25,976 nucleotides of DNA from Bremia lactucae (GCF_004359215.1 NC_090610.1:34129-60104), one strand, 5' to 3'; numbered from the stretch's first letter, positions 9,637 through 18,660 are shown. Numbers and translations: made by a program. The notes: a model not told the origin generated them from the sequence alone.

Positions 9637-10061
9637 CTCGGGTGTGGTGCACATTTGTGACCAACCCTTGTGTATGTGATGCACATGGATGCATTCACAT
9701 TAGGAGGGAGTACGACTAGCGTCATCCGTTACGCGAGGTATCTAGAAAGATACGCTCGCAATACATATTAAGTGTTATCTATAGAGATGACATTTTGATT
9801 GGTAAAAATAGGTATATTTAATACGATTAAATATAAATCAGTCTAAAAACTACTCCCTTCTTGGCAAGTGCGCACGAGGAGCCGGATTACCGCTCCCGTG
9901 ACGACACTTAACCAGAGTACTTAGTGCGTTGGGTAAGGTTGCTAACGCGCCAACCACTACTACCTCACTGCCTGCAAGAGAAGCAAGTTAAACCGCTTCC
10001 TCCCTGCGCTAGGGTGTGCCTCTAAGTAGAGCGTGGATGCATTACGACGTGCCCGCCTACA
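9637..10061 (+). repeat. Family B 5' LTR of copy B1, missing its first ~120 bp
   Basis: From ACTCGGGTGTGGTGCAC to the end GCCCGCCTACA at 10061 it follows the complete LTR at 25402-25954 (opposite strand). The normal TGTAAC start and the CCCC/GGGG stem-loop are lost at the palindromic junction with 9451-9636. No tRNA-complementary TGG primer site follows the LTR end, so the 5' leader is rearranged too. Confidence 0.8.
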
Positions 10062-10083
10062 GTGACCCACCGATGTCCCTCCC

Positions 10084-10290
10084 ATGAAGTTGGGCAATGC
10101 AGACATTATATGTTTTGAATGCAGCACGCGCGGCCATTTGATGGCTCGCTGCTATGCCAGGGTCCCTGTTGGGGCGAAGACGCCCAGCAAGAGGACTCCT
10201 TTCCGAAAGGGCGATGGCAAGAACCAGCGTGCGAGACGCATGAGTTCTGCATCGACCACTGAGGGGTCGGGAAATGCAGGAGCGCAATAG
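10084..10290 (+). pseudogene. Gag C-terminal remnant with CCHC zinc knuckle (copy B1)
   Basis: A CX2CX4HX4C motif is plain (C-F-E-C-S-T-R-G-H-L-M-A-R-C), followed by a basic tail. This is the nucleocapsid-type zinc knuckle that packages element RNA. The N-terminal gag is missing: only 22 bp separate the LTR end from this frame, so a large deletion removed leader and capsid region. Its sense orientation shows that the antisense frame elsewhere in the element is not gag. Confidence 0.82.
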
Positions 10291-10352
10291 GGGCGGGATG
10301 CCCTACTGACGCGGACTCTGAACCTACCCCTAAGTTCAGAGTTGTGTAACAA

Positions 10353-10740
10353 ATGGGTAGCATAGTCCCTGAAGTCTCGAAATTACGGACCTCAACCCTG
10401 CTGGTCTATAGCGCTCATGTAAGAGGCTATGACGAGGTGATGACCCTCCTAGTGGATTCGGGTGCATCACAAAAATTTGTGAAACTCGCGGCTCCAAGAA
10501 AGAGACCGGCGATGTTTGAGTTGCTTGGCAGGATGGCAAGCGAGAAGAGGCGAGCGTTCGTTTAGCGAACGGCGCGCTCGTTAAGTCTGAGGGAGCTGAG
10601 CTAGAACTCGCGTTCAGCTTAAGTGATTTCTCTTGTAAAGAGAAGTGCCCAGGGCTAGGAATGGAGAGTCCATATGACCTCATCCTAGGCATGTCATGGT
10701 TCGCAAAGTACCAACCATAGATAGACTGGCGTACACGCAC
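10353..10740 (+). pseudogene. Aspartic protease remnant (copy B1)
   Basis: The frame from 10353 contains LLVDSGASQKFV, the retropepsin-type active-site DSGA motif. It stops at 10563-10565. The next frame continues with RLANGALVKSEGAE and the second hallmark DLILGMSWFAKYQP, stopped by TAG at 10718-10720 where a Trp would be expected before IDWRTRTV. The protease matures Gag-Pol in intact relatives; here it is frameshifted and interrupted. Confidence 0.82.
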
Positions 10741-11489
10741 AGTTGCGAACTCTACGCAGGACACCGGACTGGATGTGCTCCTGCGAGAGGCGTATGCAAC
10801 TGATGTGTCGAACACAGTTGAGGGTGCGTTGACGGGATGTCAAACGTCACCAATTCCTACCCAGCTCGTGGAGACTGAGGTAGAGAAAAGGACGATGACA
10901 AGTAGTCATGCGTCCGAATGTCCTGCACAGAGCCGAGAGCCTGTGGCAGTAGACGGCGAGCTGACAAGAAGTGATGCGTCGCATAAACGGCCCAGTGCCT
11001 AGAGCCTGGTGCGTTTGGAAGGGGTGCGTTAGTCAGGAGTGCAACGGCACCCGCTTTCCAGAAAAAGGTCGTGGTGACTCGAAGAACGAGTACACGACAG
11101 ATTAGTTCGATCAAAGGCACGTCGAAACGAGTGACCTTTGAATCAGTCTCTAAAAAAGAGGACGGGCCTTCGAACGAGGTGTTCGAGGCCGTCAAAGACG
11201 AAATTGCGGAGGTATCCTCAGTTGAGGTGCTCCGGCAAGTCTTTTAATCTGCCGAGGAGTTAGTAAATCTCCCGGAGATGTCGTGGGATCTGTTCCTTGC
11301 CGAATTAAAGGAAAAAAACGATCCACGAAATAGTCACACCAGTTCCACAAAAGAACTTGGTGGGCTGTTGCTCGTCGTCCACAATGAATTAGAGCGTCCT
11401 AGAAACCGACAAGAAGAAACGGCTCGCTGCTCAAGGTTGGGATACCTTAAGAGACAGTTCGTTCTTTGAGATTCTGTGGAAACATCGCT
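10741..11489 (+). pseudogene. Protease-RT linker and N-terminal edge of RT (copy B1)
   Basis: Charged linker sequence reads in pieces (TSKRVTFESVSKKEDGPSNE, SWDLFLAELKE). The last recognisable piece resembles the segment that precedes the RT palm (RDSSFFEILWKHRS). Then the sequence jumps at about 11489 to the end of RNase H, so the RT catalytic domain (about 1.3 kb judged from family A) is absent. Stops interrupt all frames. Confidence 0.6.
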
Positions 11490-12850
11490 CACATTCTTCT
11501 CGGAATTTAATTTCAAAGTTTAATATAAACCGGGTAAGACAAATGCCTTGGCTGACGCTTTATCGCGCAGACCAGACTTCGCGGTAAGACATCAGGAAAG
11601 TGTGTCTAGTGCTAAAGAACAATTTCAGCCGTCAATGTTGGCAGCCATTAAGGCATACCACGTATCGAGATCGTCAGCCTCTGATATACAAGAGAGCTAC
11701 AGTCAGGACGAACATGGTCGCCTGCTGCTGGATCACTTTGGTGTATGAGAGGTTACCACCTAAAGGCTAAGCTAAATCGCTTTATCTTCAGCGATGATTT
11801 GATATGGCATCAGCTATCACTTTGTGATTCCTTAAGAATCTATGCGCCTCATGATACAGATGTCAAGTTAATGATTATTCACGAGCTCCATGATGCGTCA
11901 TTGGGTGGGCATCTGGGCCGTGAAAAGATATTTTTAAAAGTGTCAGAGAAATTTTGGTGGCCACAACTATATGGATGGGTGGCCAACTATATTCGCTCTT
12001 GCGAACAGTGTCGGCGCGTTAAGCCTGCACCGTCCAGCAGTGCGCCACTGATGCCGCTACCGATTCCGACGGATTGTTGGAAGTCAGTAAGTCTGGACTT
12101 TATGTTTGGCATGCCGCCCGATCATAAGGGTCGGTCGGGGCTTGTCGTCTTTGTAGACAGACTGAGCAAAATGGAGCATTTGTACCATGTAAAACATCGA
12201 TCACAGGCAAGGCGGCAGCTCTCTTGTGCCTGAATCATATATACCGACATTACGGGATGCCCGAGTCCATAGTATCGGACCGGGATTCATGTTTTACGTC
12301 TGATTTTTGGCGACATATGTTTGAGCTGCTAGGTAGCAAGCTCCACATGTCGACCGCAGATATACCTAGACCGATGGCTAAACAGAACGTGCCAATCGGG
12401 TCGTGGCGGATGTATTCCGCACGATAACGACTTTATTAGAATGGAGAAAACAATTGCCCTTTGTGGAGTTCGCTATAAATATCAGCTGTTTTATATTAAC
12501 GGACTGCGCCATCCGCGGACTCAGTCTCGTTTGTACGCAGCCCAAGTCTTAGTGAGGGAGGGACCCTCACTATGTTCGGAGCGCAAGAGGGACCTAGTTT
12601 TGTCAATGTGACGATGACCCGTGAGAATATCATCTCAAAGTCATAAACTTCCCCTAGTGACCCTGCCGGGTTGGCAGTGGTCAGTATGGAGTCACGGCAA
12701 GGATCGCCTGTGCTCCAAAATAATACCGATGTTTCGTTAATGTAACTACGTCCTGTGACCGATTTCTCGTTGGTGTCATAGGCGAGTAAGGTACGACGAA
12801 TTAATTGCCGCATTTCATCGGGCCGTTTACGGTGGTAGAAGAGGTTGGAG
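11490..12850 (+). pseudogene. RNase H tether and integrase remnant (copy B1)
   Basis: It begins with LTFFSEFNFKVYYKPGKT and LADALSRRPDF. The zinc domain (ELHDASLGGHLGREK ... SCEQCRRVK) and first core block LDFMFGMPPDHKGRSG follow in the frame 11745-12233. A shift leads to VSDRDSCFTSDFWRHMFELL (12224-12427), with the second Asp region kept. The expected PQTDGQTER block is disturbed (IPRPMAKQN), so the catalytic Glu context is lost. From 12430 to 12850 only scattered matches to the B2 copy remain, such as FYINGLRHPR. Confidence 0.8.
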
Positions 12851-13570
12851 ACCTAACTTAGAGGCTCACCCTTCCCCGTATATGAAGACGCACCCCGTGT
12901 TTTACGTGGGTCCTCTGAAACGGTATGTTGATCCAGAAGAAATCATATACCCTATCCGTCTAAGAAGACCGATGGTGACGACGACTGTGGGTCGAGCGTC
13001 GATCGGGCGAGGGAGACGGGAGATGGGGAAAGTGAACCGAATGACTCTTCCCACCACGATAAGGACTCGGAGAGCGAGGGTTACCACGCGCGTTATGCCG
13101 TTCCTCCAGCATCAATTTCTCCAGAATGTTTATGCGAAGTATCAGGCGTTCATAACCGTGATGATCATTCGCACGGACATCTTGAAGATCCGAGGTCAGT
13201 CGCAAGTTTTGACCTATGAGATCCCCAATGCGTCGTTCAACAACGCTTAATGCCTGCGACTGAACAGACGCGCGTAAGGCAGCCTCAAGAATGTGGGCGA
13301 GATCGCCACTCCTATCGGGCACCGCCTGCACCGATGTATGCGGGTGGGAACCAACGCTTCGTTGTTGGAAGGTTGCTTTTCCACCGCTGCGTGAGGCAGA
13401 AGTATCATATCCTCGCTCAGTGGAGAAGATGTCCGAAGACTTTCGACTCTTGGGAACCGCCGATACCCTACGTATTGATGTGCCCGGCTTGAGGACTGCC
13501 TATGACAAAGAAGCACCAGCTAAGGCTTCTCTGCTAGTCTCGAATGGACTAGCAGGAGTAGCGTGGTGAG
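12850..13570 (+). pseudogene. Integrase GPF/Y end, linker and chromodomain (copy B1)
   Basis: MKTHPVFYVGPLKRYVDPEE at 12882 marks the end of the integrase C-terminal module. A linker of about 300 bp follows. In 13250-13492 the chromodomain reads NQRFVVGRLLFHRCVRQKY, ILAQWRRCPKTFDSWEP; W and WEP fit the cage. The frame is broken compared with copy B2. The whole stretch overlaps the antisense frame. Confidence 0.72.
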
Positions 13571-14497
13571 AAGAAACAGGGGGTACTGTACCGCCCATGA
13601 TTTCATTCTCACGCAAGCAGGTGAAATTAATTAGCTGCGACCGCTGTTTCACCGCATCGTAATGCAATTGAAAGCGGCGCAGGAATTCCGCCTCGTATTG
13701 GTCGGGCGTTTCGTTTGAATGCAACACGACCGGGATCGGGAAAATACGCCAAAGCGATTGTCCGTGAGCCCTCCATGATTTAAAGACGCCATAATAATTA
13801 TGTGCGTCTACAAGAGCGCTCTCTAGGAGCGACGCTCTTGGCCCGTTTAAACGAGGCCATTTAGATGGTGGGGGCATCTTTGGAATGCCACCCGTCACAT
13901 AGCCACGTTTGACACGACTGGCTTGTGACACCGACTGGACACGCTCACGTGCCGTCGGTGGAGCTTTAGGCTCCGAATCTTCTATGTCCTAGCCATTGTG
14001 AATGATGGTCTGAACGAAAGGTGTTGTGGTAATACCCAACTGATTAGAGCTGCGCCTTTATGGGCAGCGCTGTCATTAATGATCTCTTCGCTAGCCAGCG
14101 CAGATGACCAGTCAGCATTGGGAAGCGTTGTTGTCTCCATGTTGGGAGCAATGACAGAAGTTTGGATGGACAATAAAGCGTCATCATCCTTCCTCAGTAG
14201 CTCGCTGAACTTATCACTACTATAAGGTGATGGCAGCGGTTTCGACTCATTGTAATCGACAATGAGCGACGGATCTGCATCTTTTCTGTGCAAGTGGGAT
14301 GGATCATTCAGTCCAGTTAACGCGACAGCAGCAGTAGCTGTCGACGTTGCAACTGTGGCACTGAGCGACGGCGGCGTGTTAACGCGGCGTGTTAACGCGG
14401 CGTGTGCGCTTCGTGGGTGGTTGGTGGGTGTCATTGCAGACGACCCACCAACATCGCCCCTTTTAGGTTGCATCTTTGGCGCCTTTAATGAGAGCAT
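12960..14497 (-). pseudogene. Antisense accessory ORF of family B (copy B1), function unknown
   Basis: Three consecutive minus-strand frames cover it: 14497-13982 (171 aa; Ala/Thr/Ser/Asp-rich, then SWVLPQHLSFRPSFTMART), 13931-13500 (143 aa, with IFPIPVVLHSNETPDQYEAE at about 13689-13748) and 13331-12960 (123 aa; coiled-coil-like stretch LSVVERRIGDLIGQNLRL..., then PSPDRRSTHSRRHHRSS and stop). The IP-I/V-VL...ET...E..F block matches the antisense frame of family A. The end lies over the codons just after the integrase HPVFYV...LKRYVDP segment, as in family A. The 13500-13931 part is nearly identical to the copy at 15667-16098. I recognise no database family. Confidence 0.6.
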
Positions 14498-14577
14498 AGG
14501 TCGCTAGAGTGACTGAGAGACCTAAGCGGCACGTAAAGCAGCTCGCTGTTCCTCCCTCCTCTTTTACGAATTTCAGG

Positions 14578-14909
14578 ATTAAGCTAAAGTTGCCTTGGGT
14601 TACTAGATCCCCTGTAAGTACACAAAGTGTACTTTAGGGGATGGTCAATTACTTAAGTGAAGTAGTTAGACCTATCACTTGGGTGTGGTTCTTATTGTGA
14701 CCCACCCTTGTGTATGTGACGCCCCTGAGAGCGGGGATGACGGCTAGCGTCATCCGTTACGCGAGGTTTCTAGATAGATACGCTTCGCAATACATATTAG
14801 TGTCTATCTACAGAAATGGCATTTTAGGATTTGCTAAAAACAGGAATTTATATTTAATACGATTTACTATAAATCAGCTTGAAAAACTTCCTAGTTCACC
14901 AGTGCGCAC
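14578..14909 (+). repeat. 3' LTR of copy B1, both ends truncated
   Basis: Similarity to the complete LTR starts at GCTAAAGTTGCC, a few bases inside the normal TGTAACGGGC start; the PPT and TGTAAC are deleted. The CCCC...GGGG stem-loop is at 14609-14640 and GGATGACG/CGTCATCC at about 14738-14758. The copy stops at GTGCGCAC (14909), where it meets the inverted LTR of copy B2. Confidence 0.8.
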
Positions 14910-15014
14910 GTGCTGGGTCTAATTACTATAATTTAGGAATTGACCATCCCCTTAAGTACACTTGGTGTACTTAACGGGGACTGTGTAACATTAAGGCAAC
15001 TTTAGCCCGTTACA
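14910..15014 (-). repeat. First ~105 bp of the 3' LTR of copy B2 (inverted), with PPT 15015-15027
   Basis: On the minus strand it starts TGTAACGGGCTAAAGTTGCC at 15014 behind the purine run AAAGGGGGGATGG and holds the conserved CCCC/GGGG stem-loop (14948-14979). The rest of the LTR is missing at the junction with the B1 LTR. The two LTR starts therefore face each other around the centre of a large palindrome. Confidence 0.82.
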
Positions 15015-15240
15015 CCATCCCCCCCTTTGTGAACAAATTTACATTTTTAAATTCGTCAAAGAGGGGAGAGGAACTTTACGCGGCGCTCGTTCACTCAATC
15101 CCTCTAGCGCACGTGTTTTCATACACGGCGCCAAAGATACCACCTAGAAGGGGCCCGTTGGTGGGTCGTCTGCGAAGACGCCCACTCAACCTCACACTAA
15201 GAGCACGCGCCGCGTTAATTCGCCGGCCGCGTCTAATGCC

Positions 15241-15291
15241 TTAGCCCTGTTAACGCGACAGCCACTGCTGCTGTCGCGTTAACAGGGCTAA
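15241..15291. repeat. Perfect 22-bp inverted repeat with 7-nt loop
   Basis: TTAGCCCTGTTAACGCGACAGC at 15241-15262 is followed by CACTGCT and its exact reverse complement at 15270-15291. The B1 counterpart near 14320-14345 has only a short CGACAGC/GCTGTCG stem. The long stem is thus new in B2 and lies in the N-terminal part of the antisense frame. It could block polymerases or be a scar of templated repair. Confidence 0.9.
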
Positions 15292-16028
15292 AGGATCCAT
15301 CCCACTTTAACAGTGAGGATGTTGATCCGTCGCTCATTGTCGACTACAATGAGTCGACACCGTTGCCGTCATCTCATAGTAGTGATGCGGATAACGAGCT
15401 CATGAGAAGGATGATGGCGCATTATTGCCCATCCAAACTTATGTCATTGCTCCCAACATGGAGACAACAACGCTGCCCAATGCTGACTGGTCATCTGCGC
15501 TGGCTAGCGCAGAGATCATTAATGACAGCGCTGCCCATAAAGGCGCAGCTCTAATCAGTTGGGTATTACCACAACACCTTTCGTTCAGACCATCATTCAC
15601 AATGGCTAGGACATAGAAGATTCGGAGCCTAAAGCTCCACCGACGGCACGTGAGCGTGTCCAGTCGGTGTCACAAGCCAGTCGTGTCAAACGTGGCTATG
15701 TGACGGGTGGCATTCCAAAGATGCCCCCACCATCTAAATGGCCTCGTTTAAACGGGCCAAGAGCGTCGCTCCTAGAGAGCGCTCTTGTAGACGCACATAA
15801 TTATTATGGCGTCTTTAAATCATGGAGGGCTCACGGACAATCGCTTTGGCGTATTTTCCCGATCCCGGTCGTGTTGCATTCAAACGAAACGCCCGACCAA
15901 TACGAGGCGGAATTCCTGCGCCGCTTTCAATTGCATTACGATGCGGTGAAACAGCGGTCGCAGCTAATTAATTTCACCTTCTTGCGTGAGAATGAAATCA
16001 TGGGCGGTACAGTACCCCCTGTTTCTTC

Positions 16029-16280
16029 TCACCACGCTACTCCTGCTAGTCCATTCGAGACTAGCAGAGAAGCCTCAGCTGGTGCTCCTTGGTCATAGGC
16101 AGTCACCAAGCCGGGCACGTCAATACGTAAGGTATCGATCGGTTCCCAAGAGTCAAAACTCTTCGGGTAACCTTTCCATTGGACGAGGATCTGATTCCCT
16201 TGCCTCATGGAGCGGTGGGCAAGCAACCTTCCAACAAGGTAGCGTTGATTCCCACCCGCATCCATTAGTGCAGGCGGCGC
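16029..16280 (-). pseudogene. Chromodomain of copy B2
   Basis: Minus-strand frame: NQRYLVGRLLAHRSMRQGN, ILVQWKGYPKSFDSWEPIDT, ending in TGA/TAG-type stop at 16029-16031. The cage residues (Y, W, W) are intact and this is the best preserved family B chromodomain. The upstream linker is in another phase. Its codons overlap the 3' end of the 143-residue block of the antisense frame. Confidence 0.8.
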
Positions 16281-16529
16281 CCGATAGGAGTGGTGATCTC
16301 ACCCACCTAATCGCGGCTGCCTTGCCTTCGTCCGTTCAGTCTCAGGTGTTAAACGCTGCTGAACGACGTGTTGCGGATCTCGAGAGTCAAGTCTCACGAC
16401 TGACCTCGGATCTCGTTGATGTCCGAGCGAAGGCTCGTCAGGGTTATGAACGCCTGAAGACTCGCTTGGACCTTTTCGAACGGATAATGCTGAGGGATCC
16501 GCGATACTCGCGTGATGTCCCTCGGTCTC

Positions 16530-17900
16530 CTAGTCCTGTTCATTGAGGGAGGAATCGTTCTGATAGCTTTTCGCCTTCACCGTCCCCCTCACCCGAACGA
16601 CGCTCGACTCACAGTCGGCGTCACCTTCGGTCTCCTTAGCCAGATGGGGATATGTGACCTCATTTGGGTCTACATACCATTTCAGACGACCCACGTACAA
16701 TACGGGGTGCATCTTCATATACGGGGGGAGGGTGAGCCTATAATTTAGGTCTTCAACCTCTTCTACCACCGTAAAGGGCCCAATGAGACGCGGCAACAAC
16801 TTCGTAGTGCCTCCAGGTAGTACAGAAATTGCATTTTTAGGTAGGGTAGCAGTACTTAATAGTACTTTTCACCCACTTTAAAGCGTTCATTGTTTTTGCG
16901 ACCATTTCGGTCCGCATATTCTTTTTGCTTGTCCTGTGCGCTTGTCATTGCGTCACGAACGTTACGTGTGATGGCTAATCGCTCATTCTCAAAGCGTGAG
17001 CCTCCCTCACGCTTTTAGCATCAAACTCGCCTATGATACCGCCGAGAGGTCGGTCATATGGCGTAATTTTATTGACCACTGCTAAACTGGCAGGGTCACT
17101 AGGGCAATTTTCAGTCGTTGTGATGATACCCTCATGGGCCATCGTCATATTGACGAAACTATGTCCCTCTTTCGCACCGAGCATAGTGAGGGGCCCTCCC
17201 CCCACTAAGACTCGGGCTGCGCACAAACGAGACTGGCGTCCGAGGATGACGCAGTCCGTTAATATAAATCGGTGTCTCACCCGTACTGGCGTGGACACTG
17301 TTATTTATAGCGAACTCCACAAAGGGCAATTGCTTGCTCCACTCTTTGGGAGTTGCTATAGTGCGTAAGACATCCGCCACGACCCGATTGGCACGTTCTG
17401 TTTGGCCATCGGTCTGGGGATGATCTGCGGTCGACATGTGGAGCTTGCTACCTAGCAGCTCGAGACATGTCACCAAAAACCAGACGTAAAACGTGGATCC
17501 CGGTCAGATACTATGGACTCGAGCTTCCCGTGTAGTCGGTATACATGATCCAGGAACAAGAGAGCTGCCTCCTTGCCTATGATCGATGTTTTACATGGTG
17601 CTAAATGGTCCATTTTGCTCAGTCTGCCTTCAAAGACGACTAGCCCCGTCTGACCCTTGTGGTCAGGCGGCATGCCAAATATAAAGTCCAGACTTACAGT
17701 CTTACAACAATCTGTTGGAATTGGTAGTGGCTTCAATGTTCACTGCTGGACGGTGCAGGCTTAACGCACTGACACGGTTCGCAAGAGCGAATATAGGTGG
17801 CCACTCAACGATATAGGTTAGGCAACCAAAATCATTTCGACACTTTTAGAAAATGTACTTTTACGGCTCAGATGCCCACTCGATGGCGCATCATGAAGCT
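16530..17900 (-). pseudogene. Integrase of copy B2, frameshifted
   Basis: Reading down the minus strand: a damaged zinc domain (ELHD..., 17740-17900), then PIPTDCCKTVSLDFIFGMPP and VSDRDPRFTSGFW (17470-17736). A stop replaces Arg, and a 1-2 bp shift leads to LELLGSKLHMSTADHPQTDG with TERANRVVADVLR (17159-17476), so both Asp and Glu blocks are kept in separate frames. Residual RLAITRNVRDAMTSAQDKQK lies near 16920-16975. The GPF/Y module RLIGPFTVVEEVEDLNYRL with MHPVLYVGRLKWYVDPNE is at 16530-16799. Confidence 0.83.
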
Positions 17901-18560
17901 CGTGAAGGATCATCAGCTTGAAATCTGTCATGAAGCTCGTAGATTCTCAAGGGATCAAAAGGTGACAACTGATGCCATATAAGGTCATCGCAGTAGCTAA
18001 ATCGATTAATCTTAGCTTTCAGGTGCGACAGAAGATTTACCTTTCGTCCACCGAAGTGATCCAATAGAAGGCGACAATGTTCATCCTGACTGTAGCTTTC
18101 TTGAATATCAGAGGCTAACGAACCCGTTACACTGAATGCCTTCATGGCTGCCAACGTTGACGGCTGAATTTGTGCTTTAGCACTAGACACACTTTCCTGG
18201 TGTCTTACCTCGAAGTCTGGTCTGCGCAATAAAGCGTCAGCCAAGACATTGGACTTATCCGGCTTGTATTTAACTTTAAAATTAAATTCAGAGAAGAATG
18301 TAAGCCATCTTGCCATTCTAGGCGAGAGGTGGGGTGAGTTTATTGCGGGTCCGCAGTGATGCGTGAACCACAAATGGTTCGGTGCCCAATAGGTGCACTC
18401 GAAGCTTAAAAAACGCATACTTTATTGAATGTAGCTCTTTGTCATGCACAAGGCAGTTCAGTTCTGCGGCTTTTAAAAGCCGAGACTGATAAGAAATGAC
18501 AGGGTTACCGCCGTCGTCATCCTTTTGCATGAGCACGCTGCCGATTGCAATATTTATTGC
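17891..18560 (-). pseudogene. RNase H C-terminal part and tether of copy B2
   Basis: From the gap edge the minus strand reads AIGSVLMQKDDDGGNPVISY, LVHDKELHSIKYA and HLLGTEPFVV in frame 18318-18560. Then, after a shift, SPHLSPRMARWLTFFSEFN and VLADALLRRPDFEVRHQES follow (17891-18418). The RNase H Asp in the xxSDHAS position is affected by the shift. The part with RT is beyond the gap. Confidence 0.82.
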
Positions 18561-18660
18561 NNNNNNNNNNNNNNNNNNNNNNNNNNNNNNNNNNNNNNNN
18601 NNNNNNNNNNNNNNNNNNNNNNNNNNNNNNNNNNNNNNNNNNNNNNNNNNNNNNNNNNNN
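18561..18660. other. Assembly gap (100 N)
   Basis: Sequence left of it is family B (minus strand) and right of it is family A, so the junction between two elements is not observed. Open frames across the N run are meaningless. Confidence 1.

Larger units (their letters stand above)
9637..14909 (+). mobile_element. Family B Ty3/gypsy chromovirus copy B1, internally deleted
   Basis: Order: partial 5' LTR, gag zinc knuckle, protease, pol linker, a deletion of the RT core and most of RNase H, integrase, chromodomain, antisense frame, and a 3' LTR lacking its first bases and its last ~215 bp. Family B differs from A in LTR sequence and in pol (for example LDFMFGMPPDHKG in place of NFVFGLPKDSAG) but has the same overall plan. 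Being without RT it cannot be autonomous. Confidence 0.85.
15029..16639 (+). pseudogene. Antisense accessory ORF of family B (copy B2)
   Basis: It begins 15 bp from the LTR boundary with ATG at 15029 (MNKFTFLNSSKRGEELY). Pieces follow: 15029-15244, 15425-15616 (ends in TMART-stop), about 15610-16098 (143-residue block with IFPIPVVLHSNETPDQYEAE at about 15850-15910) and 15986-16546 (LNAAERRVADLESQVSRL, VRAKARQGYERLKTRLDLF: heptad-like coiled coil). After TGA at 16544-16546 the same frame goes on through an SP/RS-rich tail to TAG 16637-16639, the same end point as B1. The coiled-coil part is antisense to the integrase-chromodomain linker, which is also largely open on its own strand. The frame breaks near 15610 and 16096 are shared with B1. 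Confidence 0.6.
12850..16770. repeat. Large inverted repeat (palindrome) formed by copies B1 and B2
   Basis: The left arm (about 12850-14680) and right arm (about 14911-16770) are inverted copies. The loop is LTR sequence of about 230 bp. Identity is uneven: about 600 bp of each arm (13545-14165 and 15431-16060) differ at only a few bases, for example one change in about 230 bp near 13560-13780. The outer coiled-coil-coding part differs at roughly 40% of residues, and the inner part near 14165-14570 is also diverged, with indels. Confidence 0.85.
14910..18560 (-). mobile_element. Family B copy B2, inverted relative to B1, 5' side lost in the gap
   Basis: Minus-strand order from the gap leftwards: RNase H, tether, integrase, chromodomain, antisense frame, PPT, partial 3' LTR. 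RT, protease and gag are not seen. The region is the mirror image of copy B1, and 15430-16060 is nearly identical to 14165-13545 read on the other strand, while the outer parts differ clearly. Confidence 0.85.

Noticed and set aside
9451..10061. DNA transposon with long terminal inverted repeats
   Set aside because: The arms match the end of the family B LTR at 25402-25590, so this is an LTR-LTR inverted join.
10062..10083. Primer-binding site after the family B 5' LTR
   Set aside because: The bases after the LTR do not begin with TGG and match no tRNA 3' end that I recognise; the leader is deleted.
10857..11195. Minus-strand 112-residue frame in copy B1, a candidate second antisense gene
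   Set aside because: No counterpart in other copies is available and the sense strand carries the protease-RT linker; it is likely a shadow.
14360..14410. CRISPR-like or satellite array in the repeated GGCGTGTTAACGC units
   Set aside because: Only two to three short units within the antisense frame; a local tandem duplication.
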